64,000 nt of DNA from Bradyrhizobium sp. CSA112 (lineage in GTDB: Bacteria; Pseudomonadota; Alphaproteobacteria; Rhizobiales; Xanthobacteraceae): NCBI RefSeq assembly GCF_029051645.1, contig NZ_JAACFS010000003.1, positions 372,001 through 436,000 on the forward strand, in the 5' to 3' direction. This document shows, in pieces, positions 8,800 to 17,451 of the stretch. The first letter of the stretch is position 1. Each line of letters opens with the position of its first letter. The position numbers and the translations under genes are program-made. Under the pieces are notes generated by a model. The model saw only the letters and a list, made by a program, of their open reading frames with translations, was not told the DNA's origin and made no database searches.

Positions 8800-9693
8800 T
8801 TACACCCGTTCGATGTCTTTGGTGCCGAACAGGCCGTACGGCTTGATCATCAGGATGATGATGAGCGCATAGAACGGCGCGATCTCGTAGAGATTGCCCC
8901 AGTGCAGATATTCGCTGTCGAGAAAGTGCGCGACGTTCTCCAACAGCCCGATGATGATGCCGCCGAGCACCGCGCCGCCGACGCTGTCGAGACCGCCGAG
9001 GATCGCCGCCGGAAACACCTTGACGCCATAGGCAGACAAGCCAGCCGAGACGCCGTTGACGACGGCCACCACCACGCCTGCGACGGCGGAGACGGTCGCC
9101 GAGATCGCCCAGGCCATCGCGAATACGCTTTTGACGGAAATGCCGAGCGACTGCGCCACCTGCTGGTTGAAGGCGGTGGCGCGCATCGCCAGACCGTATT
9201 TGGAAAGCCGAAAGAACCACGCCATTCCGACCATCATCGCCACCGAGACTGCCAGGCTCATCAGATAGACGGTCTGCACCTGAAGTCCGAGGATGTTGAC
9301 GTTCTGGGTCTGGAAGATGCGCGGGAACGGCTGCAGGTTGACGCCGAACATCCATTTCATCAGCGCCGAAAACACCGTCGACAGCGCGATCGTCACCATG
9401 ATCACGGAAATGATCGGCTCGCCGATCATCGGGCGCAGGATCACGATCTGGATGGCGATGCCGAACAGGAACATGAACACCAGCGTGATCGGCATGCCCA
9501 GATAAAACGGCACCTGATATTTTGTGAGCAACCACCAGCATACCCAGGCGCCGACCAGCAGCAATTCGCCCTGCGCGAAGTTTACCACCTGCGTCGCCTT
9601 GTAGATCAGCACGAATGACATCGCGACCACGCCGTAGAGCGTGCCGACCACGAGGCCGTTGACGAGGAGCTGGATGAGGAGCTGGGTGTTCAT
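8800..9693 (-). CDS. livH: LIV cluster A: ABC permease LivH type
   Basis: 297-residue inner-membrane permease of the LivH family. The N-terminal VNGLVVGTLYGVVAMSFVLI and then NFAQGELLLVGA (the conserved N-F-A-x-G loop) are visible, and GGLDSVGGAVLGGIIIG lies near residue 235 as expected. It forms the heterodimeric channel with the adjacent LivM. The gene is separated from the upstream acyl-CoA synthetase by 217 bases containing a palindromic repeat. Confidence 0.92.
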   Translation of the reverse strand: MNTQLLIQLLVNGLVVGTLYGVVAMSFVLIYKATQVVNFAQGELLLVGAWVCWWLLTKYQVPFYLGMPITLVFMFLFGIAIQIVILRPMIGEPIISVIMVTIALSTVFSALMKWMFGVNLQPFPRIFQTQNVNILGLQVQTVYLMSLAVSVAMMVGMAWFFRLSKYGLAMRATAFNQQVAQSLGISVKSVFAMAWAISATVSAVAGVVVAVVNGVSAGLSAYGVKVFPAAILGGLDSVGGAVLGGIIIGLLENVAHFLDSEYLHWGNLYEIAPFYALIIILMIKPYGLFGTKDIERV

Positions 9694-9723
9694 GTTTTCT
9701 GATACGCGAGAGTTGAGGTGCCT

Positions 9724-9872
9724 TGTCCCTCTCCCCTTGTGGGAGAGGGTGGCTTCGCGAAGCGAAGACGGGTGAGGGGTTCTCTCCGCATTCGCAAGTG
9801 TGGAGAGAGACCCCTCACCGAAGCGAATCCGCGGCGACCGGCGGAGCAGCCCTCTCCCACAGGGGGAGAGGG
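9724..9872. repeat. Palindromic intergenic repeat (ccctctcccc ... ggggagaggg)
   Basis: The arms ccctctccccttgtgggagaggg and ccctctcccacagggggagaggg face each other around an inner pair (cccctcaccg / cgggtgaggggt). It lies inside LIV cluster A, between the acyl-CoA synthetase and livH. Such an element can form a strong transcript hairpin that might stabilise or attenuate the downstream message (inference). Confidence 0.8.
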
Positions 9873-9910
9873 CGCATCAACTAGCACTCCCGGATGTTGC
9901 TGCAGCAGAC

Positions 9911-11842
9911 TCATTCCGCGGCCTCCGCCATCGGCGCAGGTCCGCCGAGATCGACCACGCGGAGGGTGGTGCGGATGCGCTGGGTGGTGCCGTCCTGGAA
10001 GCGGATCACGGTATCGACCGGAATATCGCTCTTGCCGCCGTAGATGGCGTCGATGATGCCGGCGTATTTCTCGTTGATGACGCTCCGCCGGACCTTTCGG
10101 GTGCGGGTCAGCTCGCCGTCATCGGCGTCGAGCTCTTTGTAGAGCAACAGGAAGCGCGAGATGCGCTGCGCCGGCGGCAGCGTGGCGTTGACGCCTTCGA
10201 CTTCCTTGCGCAGCAGCGCATATACCTCGGGGCGCGAGGAGAGGTCGGTATAGGTCGTGAACGAGATGCGATTCTTCTCCGCCCATTTCGAGATGATCGA
10301 GTAGCGGATGCAGATCATCGCCGCCAGCGTGTCGCGGCCGGCGCCGAGCACGACCGTCTCGGCGATATAGGGCGAGAACTTCAGCTTGTTTTCCAGATAT
10401 TGCGGCGAGAAGCGCTCGCCGCGCGAGGTCTCGGCGAGGTCCTTGATGCGATCGATGACCACGAGCTGGCCGTGATCGTTGAAATAGCCGGCGTCGCCGG
10501 AATGCATCCAGCCGTCCTTCATGTCGGCGGCCGAGGCTTCCGGATTTTTGTAGTAGCCGAGGAACATGTTGGGGTGGCGGACGACGATCTCGCCGACGCC
10601 GTTGACATCAGGATTATCGACGCGGATCTCAATGTCGGCCGCCATCGGCACGCCGGTAGTATCAGGATCGACCTTGCCAAAGGGATGCAGCGTGTAGGCA
10701 CCGAGCAGTTCGGTCTGGCCGTAGAGCGTGCGCAGCGGCACACCCATGGCCTGGAAGAACTTGAACGTATCCGGCCCGAGCGCAGCGCCGCCGGTCGCGG
10801 CCGAGCGCAGCCGCGTGAAGCCGAGGCGGTCGCGTAGTGCGCGGAACAACAACTGGTCAGCAAGCACCGAACGCTTGCCCTCGGCCAGCGCCGAAAGCCC
10901 GGCCTTCATGCCGATGTCGTAGAGTTTCTGCTTCAGCGGTGAGGAGTCCATCACGCCGGCGCGCACGTCGGCGGCGATCGATTCCCAGAGCCGCGGCGCA
11001 AACAGCACGAAGGTCGGCGCGATTTCGCGAAAATCGTGCATCATGGTCTCGGGCTCTTCGACGAAGTTGACCTTCATCCGGCAGAGCAGCCCTTTGCCGA
11101 GCGCGTAGACCTGCTCCATGATCCAGGGCAGCGGCAGCACCGAAACATATTCGTCGTCCGGTCCCTTCGGATCGAATGTCAGATAGGTCGCGCAATGCTT
11201 GAGGACGCGTCCAGCCGCCAGCATCGCCAGCTTGGGGTTCGCCGTTGTGCCCGACGTGGTGCAGAGGATTGCAACATCTTCGCCGCCCGTCGCGTCGACC
11301 AGCCGGTCGTAGAGGCCGGGCTCGCGCGCGGCGCGGTCACGCCCCATCGTGGCCAGCTTTCCGGCCTCCATCAGGCGCGGATCGTCGTATTTCCGCATGC
11401 CGCGCGGATCGGAATAGACGATGTATTTGAGGTTGGGGGCGCGGTCGGCGAGCGCCAGCAGCTTGTCGACCTGCTCCTCATCCTCGGCGAACACCAGTTT
11501 GGCTTCGCCATAGCTGAGCAGGTAGGCGGCTTCCTCGTCGAGCACGTCGCGATAAAGGCCGAGGCTCATGGCGCCGATGGCATGCGTTGCGATTTCCGCC
11601 GCCACCCAGTCCGGACGATTGTCGCCGATGATGCCGATGACGTCTCCGTGCCCAAGACCGAGTTCGACCAGCCCGAGCGCGAAATCGTGCACACGGGTCT
11701 GGTAGTCCTTCCAGGTGAAGACGCGCCACAGCCCGAGATCCTTTTCGCGCAACGCGATCTCGTCGCCATGCTCTTTCGCATTGAGGCGCAGCAGCTTCGG
11801 GAAGGTATCGGCCTGGGCGGCGCGTCGGGCGTAATCCATCAT
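9911..11842 (-). CDS. Long-chain-type acyl-CoA synthetase (AMP-forming) inside LIV cluster A
   Basis: 643-residue adenylate-forming ligase of the FAA1/long-chain acyl-CoA synthetase type. It contains the P-loop CTTSGTTANPK (residues about 190-200), AATGGAALGPDTFKFFQAMG, LYGQTE (A5), WMHSGDAGYF (A7) and VVIDRIKDL (A8); the C-terminal catalytic Lys region TRTRKVRRS is present. It ligates CoA to a fatty, aromatic or similar acid. The frame is open for another 274 codons upstream, but that part overlaps livG; the start at 11842 overlaps the livG stop as ATGA, indicating coupling. Its location between livG and livH suggests that the transporter imports the acid which this enzyme then traps as a CoA thioester (inference). 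Confidence 0.88.
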   Translation of the reverse strand: MMDYARRAAQADTFPKLLRLNAKEHGDEIALREKDLGLWRVFTWKDYQTRVHDFALGLVELGLGHGDVIGIIGDNRPDWVAAEIATHAIGAMSLGLYRDVLDEEAAYLLSYGEAKLVFAEDEEQVDKLLALADRAPNLKYIVYSDPRGMRKYDDPRLMEAGKLATMGRDRAAREPGLYDRLVDATGGEDVAILCTTSGTTANPKLAMLAAGRVLKHCATYLTFDPKGPDDEYVSVLPLPWIMEQVYALGKGLLCRMKVNFVEEPETMMHDFREIAPTFVLFAPRLWESIAADVRAGVMDSSPLKQKLYDIGMKAGLSALAEGKRSVLADQLLFRALRDRLGFTRLRSAATGGAALGPDTFKFFQAMGVPLRTLYGQTELLGAYTLHPFGKVDPDTTGVPMAADIEIRVDNPDVNGVGEIVVRHPNMFLGYYKNPEASAADMKDGWMHSGDAGYFNDHGQLVVIDRIKDLAETSRGERFSPQYLENKLKFSPYIAETVVLGAGRDTLAAMICIRYSIISKWAEKNRISFTTYTDLSSRPEVYALLRKEVEGVNATLPPAQRISRFLLLYKELDADDGELTRTRKVRRSVINEKYAGIIDAIYGGKSDIPVDTVIRFQDGTTQRIRTTLRVVDLGGPAPMAEAAE

Positions 11843-12660
11843 GCCGCGCTCTCTCGAGGTGCCGGCGTATCGTCGGGGTCGACAAGGACCTCGTCCTCTT
11901 CGCCGAGATAAGCGCGTTTCACATGGGGATCGGCGAGAACCGAAGCCGGGTCGCCCTCGGCGATCTTGCGGCCGAAATCCAGCACCATGACGCGGTGGGA
12001 GATGTCCATCACCACGCCCATGTCGTGCTCGATCATCATGACGGTCATGCCGAACTCTTCGTTGAGATCGACGATGTAGCGCGCCATATCCTCCTTTTCC
12101 TCGAAGTTCATGCCGGCCATCGGCTCGTCGAGCAGGATCAGTTGCGGTTCCAGCGCCATGGCGCGGGCGAGTTCGACGCGCTTGCGCAGGCCGTAGGGCA
12201 GGGTGCCGGCGGTGGCCTTGCGCACCGACTGCAGGTCGAGGAAGTCGATGATCTCCTCCACCTTGCGGCGGTGCTCGAGTTCCTCGCGCCGCGCGCCGGT
12301 CAGCCAGTACAGCGAACCCGTGAGGAAGTTGTTCTTCAGGAGGTGGTGCCGCCCGACCATGATGTTGTCGAGCACGCTCATATGATGGAACAGCGCCAGG
12401 TTCTGGAAGGTGCGGCCGATGCCTAGCGCGGGCCGGGCGTTGGGATTGAGGCCGGTGATGTCCTTGCCGCGGTAGAAAAGCTGGCCTTCGGTCGGCTTGT
12501 AGCGGCCCGAGATGCAATTGACGATTGAGGTCTTGCCGGCGCCGTTCGGGCCGATGATCGAGAACAATTCGCCCTCGTTCACGCCGAAGGAGACTTCGGT
12601 CAGCGCACGGACGCCACCGAAGCGCAGAGACACCCCGCGCACTTCCAACGTGTAAGCCAC
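11839..12660 (-). CDS. livG: LIV cluster A: ABC transporter ATP-binding protein LivG type
   Basis: 273-residue ATPase. Walker A GPNGAGKTS lies near residue 38, GRTFQNLALF (Q-loop) near 90, LPYGLRKRVELARAMA (signature, degenerate as usual in LivG) near 163, and ILLDEPMAGMNFEE (Walker B) after it; IEHDMGVVM is the H-loop. The start is GTG at 12660 with GGAGGG five bases upstream. The C-terminus YLGEEDEVLV is typical of the family, followed by a short Asp/Pro tail. It is the first gene of cluster A and overlaps the next gene by four bases. Confidence 0.9.
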   Translation of the reverse strand: MAYTLEVRGVSLRFGGVRALTEVSFGVNEGELFSIIGPNGAGKTSIVNCISGRYKPTEGQLFYRGKDITGLNPNARPALGIGRTFQNLALFHHMSVLDNIMVGRHHLLKNNFLTGSLYWLTGARREELEHRRKVEEIIDFLDLQSVRKATAGTLPYGLRKRVELARAMALEPQLILLDEPMAGMNFEEKEDMARYIVDLNEEFGMTVMMIEHDMGVVMDISHRVMVLDFGRKIAEGDPASVLADPHVKRAYLGEEDEVLVDPDDTPAPRESAA

Positions 12661-12965
12661 TCATTCCCTCCAGATACGGCGCTTGAGCAGCGCTCTTTAT
12701 CTATCGTTTGCAATGCGCGATCCTACATCGGCGCTGACGGGCAAGCCATCCGACTATCGGTACCGGCCGATGCCCCGCGTTGCGCGTGGTAGCGTCGCAC
12801 CCCGCCAGCGCGCCGTGGGCTGCGCGTACCGAGGTGGCTCTCCTTAGGGCAATGCGATAGTTTGAAATGTCTTTTGCCTGACAATTGGTCAGGAAATTTC
12901 GCCTGAGGGCGCTCCTGTTGCAGTGCAGCACGAGAATCAATGAGGACACAACGGTCGATGCGATC
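12661..12965. other. Divergent intergenic region livG(A) / Crp-Fnr
   Basis: Apart from the CCTGAC dyad no gene, hairpin terminator or known RNA is seen. The gap must contain the promoters of LIV cluster A and of the regulator gene, but I cannot place them reliably by eye. Confidence 0.5.
12877..12893. promoter_or_regulatory. Dyad CCTGAC-N5-GTCAGG, candidate operator
   Basis: A perfect 6-bp inverted repeat with a five-base centre (cctgacaattggtcagg) lies in the 305-base gap between livG of cluster A (start 12660, minus) and the Crp/Fnr gene (12966, plus). The spacing fits a TetR- or MarR-type homodimer better than a canonical Crp/Fnr box. It could control either divergent unit. No such regulator gene is in the window. 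Confidence 0.45.
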
Positions 12966-13640
12966 ATGATTGCTGCGGATTACCTCAAGCGCATCGCGGC
13001 CTGGTCGCGCGAACTGAACGAACGGGAAATCGAGGTCGCCCGTGCCGGCATCGTGGAGAAATCCTATCGCGCCAACGAGCATATCTTCATGCGCGGCGAT
13101 GCCTTCGACTACTGGACCGGTATCGTCACCGGTCTTGCCCGTATGAGTACGGTATCGAGCGGCGGCAAGGCTGCGACGTTCGCCGGCCTCACGGCGGGCG
13201 CCTGGTTTGGCGAGGGCTCGGTGCTGAAGAGCGAGCCGCGCCGTTACGACGTGGTGGCGCTCCGGGATACAAGACTGGCGCTGATGGACCGCAACACCTT
13301 CTTCTGGATGTTCGAGAACAGCGTCGCGTTCAACCGCTTTCTGGTCCGGCAGCTCAACGAGCGGCTCGGCCAGTTCATCGGGGCGGTGGAACATGGCCGC
13401 ACGCTCGACGCGACTAGCCGCGTCGCGCGTTCCATCTCCTCGCTGTTCAACCCGATTCTCTATCCGGACATGACGCGCCATCTTGAGATCACGCAGGAAG
13501 AAATCGGTGCGCTTTCCGGTATTTCGCGCCAGAATGCCAACCAGTGCTTGAAGCGGCTGGAGAAGGAAGGCTTGCTGCGGCTCGAATATGGCGGCGTCAC
13601 CATCATCGAACTCGAACGTTTGCGCCACCATGGCGAGTGA
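12966..13640 (+). CDS. Crp/Fnr-family transcriptional regulator
   Basis: 224-residue regulator. The N-terminal cyclic-nucleotide-binding-like barrel (about residues 15-135) contains RANEHIFMRGD and AGAWFGEGSVL (the phosphate-binding-cassette position). The C-terminal winged helix carries EITQEEIGALSGISRQNANQCLKRLEKEGLL. No cysteine cluster of the FNR [4Fe-4S] type is present, so it is not a classic oxygen sensor. The frame is open upstream to 12885; the ATG at 12966 was chosen because the conserved domain begins right after it, but the Shine-Dalgarno is weak and an earlier start is possible. It lies between two LIV clusters and could regulate either. Confidence 0.82.
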   Translation: MIAADYLKRIAAWSRELNEREIEVARAGIVEKSYRANEHIFMRGDAFDYWTGIVTGLARMSTVSSGGKAATFAGLTAGAWFGEGSVLKSEPRRYDVVALRDTRLALMDRNTFFWMFENSVAFNRFLVRQLNERLGQFIGAVEHGRTLDATSRVARSISSLFNPILYPDMTRHLEITQEEIGALSGISRQNANQCLKRLEKEGLLRLEYGGVTIIELERLRHHGE

Positions 13641-13692
13641 GCCTGTTCATCCCGGCGCGGCACGGCGGCCCGGGAGCCGATCGATCTCGCGG

Positions 13693-14388
13693 CTAGACCT
13701 CCAGCCATTCCTTTCGAATAGCATCGTTTGCCCTGAGTTCGGCCGGGGTGCCTTCGAACACGATGCGGCCGTGACCCATCACGTAGAGGCGGTGCGAAAT
13801 CCGCATCGCGATTGAGAGTTTCTGCTCGACCAGAAGGATAGCCACCCCGCGCCGGGCGATTTCGGCGAGGAGATCGCCGACCTGTTGCACGATGATGGGC
13901 GCCAGCCCCTCGGTGGGCTCATCGATCATGACGAGTTCCGGGTCGCCCATCAGCGTCCGGCAAATCGTCAGCATCTGCTTCTCGCCGCCCGACAGCACAC
14001 CGGCGGCGGTATCGGCGCGCGCGGCTAGATTGGGAAACATCTCGAGCATGTCCTCAAGCCGCCATTTACCAAGCCGCCTGGTATCCTTGATGCCAAGCAT
14101 CAGGTTTTGCCGAACGGTGAGACTCGGAAAGATATCGCGATGCTCCGGAACGTAGCCAAGTCCGAGATGGGCGATCTTGTAGCTTGGCAAGCCGGCGATG
14201 TCGGTGCCTTTGAACCGGATCGAACCCTGGGGCGGAACTTCGCCCATGATGGCTTTGACGGTCGTTGAGCGGCCGACGCCGTTGCGTCCGAGCAGGCTGA
14301 CCACTTCGCCGGCCTCGATGCGGATATCGACGCCCTGCAGAATGTGGCTCTTGCCGTAATAGGCGTGCAGATCCCTGACCTCGAGCAT
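13693..14388 (-). CDS. livF: LIV cluster B: ABC transporter ATP-binding protein LivF type
   Basis: 231-residue ATPase. The Walker A loop reads GRNGVGRST (residues about 35-43), where the usual catalytic Lys is Arg: GxxGxGK[ST] becomes GRNGVGRST. The signature LSGGEKQ and Walker B VMIDEPTEGLAP are normal, and LLVEQKLS follows. The loss of the Walker A lysine is unusual; the other LivF proteins here (LGANGAGKST, LGRNGTGKTT) keep it. The start is ATG at 14388 sharing one base with the livG stop (TGATG); a GTG at 14391 is the alternative. Confidence 0.88.
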   Translation of the reverse strand: MLEVRDLHAYYGKSHILQGVDIRIEAGEVVSLLGRNGVGRSTTVKAIMGEVPPQGSIRFKGTDIAGLPSYKIAHLGLGYVPEHRDIFPSLTVRQNLMLGIKDTRRLGKWRLEDMLEMFPNLAARADTAAGVLSGGEKQMLTICRTLMGDPELVMIDEPTEGLAPIIVQQVGDLLAEIARRGVAILLVEQKLSIAMRISHRLYVMGHGRIVFEGTPAELRANDAIRKEWLEV

Positions 14389-15137
14389 CACGCCGCCTCC
14401 TCGCCGAGATAGGCTTCCTTGACCTTCTGGTTGCCGCGGATCTCCTCGGGCGTTCCCGATGCAATGATCTGGCCGTAGACCAGCACCGAAATCCGATCGG
14501 CGAGGCCGAATACCACGCTCATATCGTGCTCGACGATCAGCAGCGTGCGCCCCTCGGTGAGGCGCCGGATCAGCGCCACTGCGCGTTCCGTCTCGGCATG
14601 GCTCATGCCGGCGGTCGGCTCATCCAGCAGAATCACGTCTGCGCCGCCGGCAACGGTAATGCCGATCTCGAGCGCGCGTTGCTCTGCGTAGGTGAGAAGA
14701 CCTGCAGGGACGTCGCGCCGGCCCGTGAGGTTGATGTCTTCGAGGATGCGTGCGGTCCGCTCACGTATTTCCGGCAGGTTGTCGATGTTCTTCCAGAACG
14801 AATAGCGGTGACCGGCGGCCCACAGCACGGCGCAACGCAGGTTCTCCCAAACGCTCATATTGGCGAAGACGTTGGTCACCTGGAAACTGCGCGACAGCCC
14901 GCGGCGGTTGATCTGGTAGGGCGGCAGGCCGGAGACCACTTCGTCTCGCAGCAGGATGCTGCCGGATGTCGGCAACATGTAACCGCTGATCAGATTGAAC
15001 AGGGTGGACTTACCGGCGCCGTTCGGTCCGATCAGGGCATGGCGCTCGCCCTGCGCGACCGCAAGGTTGACGTTGCGGATCACCGACGTCATTGCGAAGT
15101 TTTTCTCGATGCCACGCAATTCGATCGCGGTGCTCAT
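14388..15137 (-). CDS. livG: LIV cluster B: ABC transporter ATP-binding protein LivG type
   Basis: 249-residue ATPase with Walker A GPNGAGKST (about 38-46), Q-loop LSRSFQVTNVF, the LivG-type signature LTYAEQRALEIGITVA, Walker B ILLDEPTAGMS and H-loop VEHDMSVVF. The ORF is open far upstream (to 15815), but that part overlaps livM; the ATG at 15137 overlaps the livM stop as ATGA. It ends with AYLGEEAA, the usual LivG end. Confidence 0.92.
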   Translation of the reverse strand: MSTAIELRGIEKNFAMTSVIRNVNLAVAQGERHALIGPNGAGKSTLFNLISGYMLPTSGSILLRDEVVSGLPPYQINRRGLSRSFQVTNVFANMSVWENLRCAVLWAAGHRYSFWKNIDNLPEIRERTARILEDINLTGRRDVPAGLLTYAEQRALEIGITVAGGADVILLDEPTAGMSHAETERAVALIRRLTEGRTLLIVEHDMSVVFGLADRISVLVYGQIIASGTPEEIRGNQKVKEAYLGEEAA

Positions 15138-16435
15138 GCGGCTATTCCTTTGGCGCGCGCGCCGCTGGTGGCGTCGTCCCAGGCATGGGCGACCCGTGCC
15201 CAGGTCTTGCGCGCCACCAGAAAGCCGCCGACCAAAAGGATCGCGGCCATCGCCCATACGTATCGGTTCGCGGCGTCGAAGGGCACGCCGAACGCCTTGA
15301 TATGAGAATCGTCGCCGGCGTGCACCGTGAAGTGGACGATCGTCTCGATCGCGACGATGAGGCCGATGATCATCGCCGACGTCGGCACCAGGGCGATCAG
15401 GTAGCTCGGCAGGACCCTGGCAAGGGTGCCTGCCCTCAACAGCGGCCGGTGCATCATCAAGAGGCCGGTGATGCCGCCCGGCGCGAACACCACTACCGCG
15501 ATGAAGATCAAGCCGAAATACAACTGCCATACCTGCGTCAGATCGCTCAAGCCGAGTGATAGAATCGTGACGAAGATCGCGCCGACGATCGGACCGATAA
15601 AGAAGCCGACGCCGCCGATGTAGGTGGCGAACAGCACGGTTCCCGACTGCACCGCGCCGAGATAGGCCGAATTGGCGATCTCGAAATTGATCGCCGCGAG
15701 CGCGCCCGCTATCCCGGCAAAGAATCCGGAAAAGCAAAACGCCAGATAGCGGACGACGTGCGGATCGTAGCCGACAAACTGGACCCGTTCCGGATTGTCG
15801 CGCACCGCGTTGCACATGCGGCCGAGCGGCGTACGGGTGAGCGCGTACATCGCGATCACGGCAATCAGGGTCCAGGCCGCCACCAGGTAGTAGATCTGGA
15901 TTTGCGGCCCGAAACTCCAGTCGAATATCCGAAACACCTTGGTGCGGTTGGCGGAGATGCCTGCCTCACCGCCGAAGAAGGAGCGCAGGATCAGCGCGGA
16001 AGAGGCGATCAATTCGGCGACGCCAAGCGAAATCATCGCGAACGCTGTTCCGCTGCGCTGGGTCGAGACCCAGCCAAGCAGCACGGCGAACAGCAATCCG
16101 GTCAAGCCGCCGATGAGCGGCACGACAGGCAGCGGGATCGGAAGCTTGTTGGCGCCGATGATGTTGATGGCATGGATCACCAGGAAGCCGCCAAGGCCGT
16201 AATAGACCGCATGTCCGAACGACAGCATGCCGGTTTGGCCGAGCAGGATATTGTAAGACAGCGAGAAGACGATCGAGATGCCGATCAGGCTGAATGTCGT
16301 CAGCGAACCGCCCGATGGAAAGATCCTGGGTAGCAGCAAAAGTGCGATCACTGCCGCAGCCCACAATCCGTAGAATTTGAGTTTTTCGGTCGCGGTCGGA
16401 AAGGGCGGCGCTGCGCTTGAAGCCATCTCGCTCAT
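15134..16435 (-). CDS. livM: LIV cluster B: ABC permease LivM type with C-terminal membrane extension
   Basis: 433-residue permease. The core (about residues 20-320) has SYNILLGQTGMLSFGHAVYYG and IGGVGFFIGPIVGAIFV as in LivM. It then continues for about 100 residues beyond PGGITGLLM, where other LivM proteins stop, through two more hydrophobic stretches (LIALVPTSAMIIGLIVAIE and YVWAMAAILLVGGFLVA) separated by a His-rich polar loop. The other LivM proteins in this window have 357 and 343 residues. The extra domain has no function I can name. Start and stop overlap the neighbours by four bases each. Confidence 0.9.
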   Translation of the reverse strand: MSEMASSAAPPFPTATEKLKFYGLWAAAVIALLLLPRIFPSGGSLTTFSLIGISIVFSLSYNILLGQTGMLSFGHAVYYGLGGFLVIHAINIIGANKLPIPLPVVPLIGGLTGLLFAVLLGWVSTQRSGTAFAMISLGVAELIASSALILRSFFGGEAGISANRTKVFRIFDWSFGPQIQIYYLVAAWTLIAVIAMYALTRTPLGRMCNAVRDNPERVQFVGYDPHVVRYLAFCFSGFFAGIAGALAAINFEIANSAYLGAVQSGTVLFATYIGGVGFFIGPIVGAIFVTILSLGLSDLTQVWQLYFGLIFIAVVVFAPGGITGLLMMHRPLLRAGTLARVLPSYLIALVPTSAMIIGLIVAIETIVHFTVHAGDDSHIKAFGVPFDAANRYVWAMAAILLVGGFLVARKTWARVAHAWDDATSGARAKGIAA

Positions 16436-17379
16436 GTCTCGCGTGTCCCAAGCAGCCCCATCGGCCGGAAGATCAGGATCAGCACCAGCAGCACGTAGGG
16501 CATGATCGGTGCGATCTGCGCGATGGTCACACCCCAGATGTCGCCAAGCCAGGATGAGGCATAGGCCGGACTGAGCGGACCGAATGCGCCAGCCAGCGAG
16601 CCGTTCATCGAAACTGCAAAGGTCTGTACCAGGCCGATCAGCAGCGAGGCTGCAAAGGCGCCGGGAAGCGATCCCAATCCTCCGACCACCACGACCACGA
16701 ACAGGATCGGACCGAGCAGTCCCGCCATGTTCGACTGTGTAACCAGCGCGGGTCCTGCGATGACGCCGGCGACCGCGGCCAAGGCGGTGCCCACGCCAAA
16801 CACCAGCATGAAGATGCGTCCGACGTTGTGACCGAGATGGCCGACCATGTGCGGATGCGTCAGCGCGGCCTGCACGATCAGGCCGATCCGCGTTTTCTTC
16901 AGGACAATCAGCAGTCCGATGAAGATGGCGATCGACACCAGCAGCATGAACATCTTATAGGCGGGATAGTTGGTGGAGAAGATCGTGAAGGCCGGAAAAT
17001 CAAGTAGCGCCGGTACGCGGAAATCGACCGGGCTTTTGCCCCAGATGATCTGCACGATTTCCTCGATCGCGAATGCGAGGCCGAATGTGAACAGCAATTC
17101 GGCGACATGGCCGTTCTTGTGGACCCGGCGCAGGCCGTAACGCTCGACGGCAGCGCCGATCGCGCCGGCGAGCACTGGCGCGATCACGAGCGCGGGCCAG
17201 AATCCGAACCATCGGCTGATCTGAAAGCCGAAAAACGCGCCGAGCATGTAGAAGCTCGCATGCGCAAAGTTGAGCACGCCGAGCATGCTGAAGATGACGG
17301 TCAGCCCGCTCGCCATCAAGAACAGCAACATGCCAAACAGGACGCCGTTGAGCGTGGATATGACGATCAGTTCAAGCAA
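16432..17379 (-). CDS. livH: LIV cluster B: ABC permease LivH type
   Basis: 315-residue permease. TLNGVLFGMLLFLMASGLTV and NFAHASFYMLGAFFG mark the N-terminal part, and GGLGSLPGAFAASLLIG lies near residue 225. The start codon is TTG at 17379; no ATG or GTG in frame lies close upstream, and the first in-frame ATG would remove part of the first membrane helix. It overlaps livM by four bases. Confidence 0.9.
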   Translation of the reverse strand: MLELIVISTLNGVLFGMLLFLMASGLTVIFSMLGVLNFAHASFYMLGAFFGFQISRWFGFWPALVIAPVLAGAIGAAVERYGLRRVHKNGHVAELLFTFGLAFAIEEIVQIIWGKSPVDFRVPALLDFPAFTIFSTNYPAYKMFMLLVSIAIFIGLLIVLKKTRIGLIVQAALTHPHMVGHLGHNVGRIFMLVFGVGTALAAVAGVIAGPALVTQSNMAGLLGPILFVVVVVGGLGSLPGAFAASLLIGLVQTFAVSMNGSLAGAFGPLSPAYASSWLGDIWGVTIAQIAPIMPYVLLVLILIFRPMGLLGTRET

Positions 17380-17451
17380 GGCGCACCGCCTGATAATAGG
17401 AAGGGCATCCGTCCCGAAAGGTTTCGGGACGGATCAGTGAGGCGCGAACCG

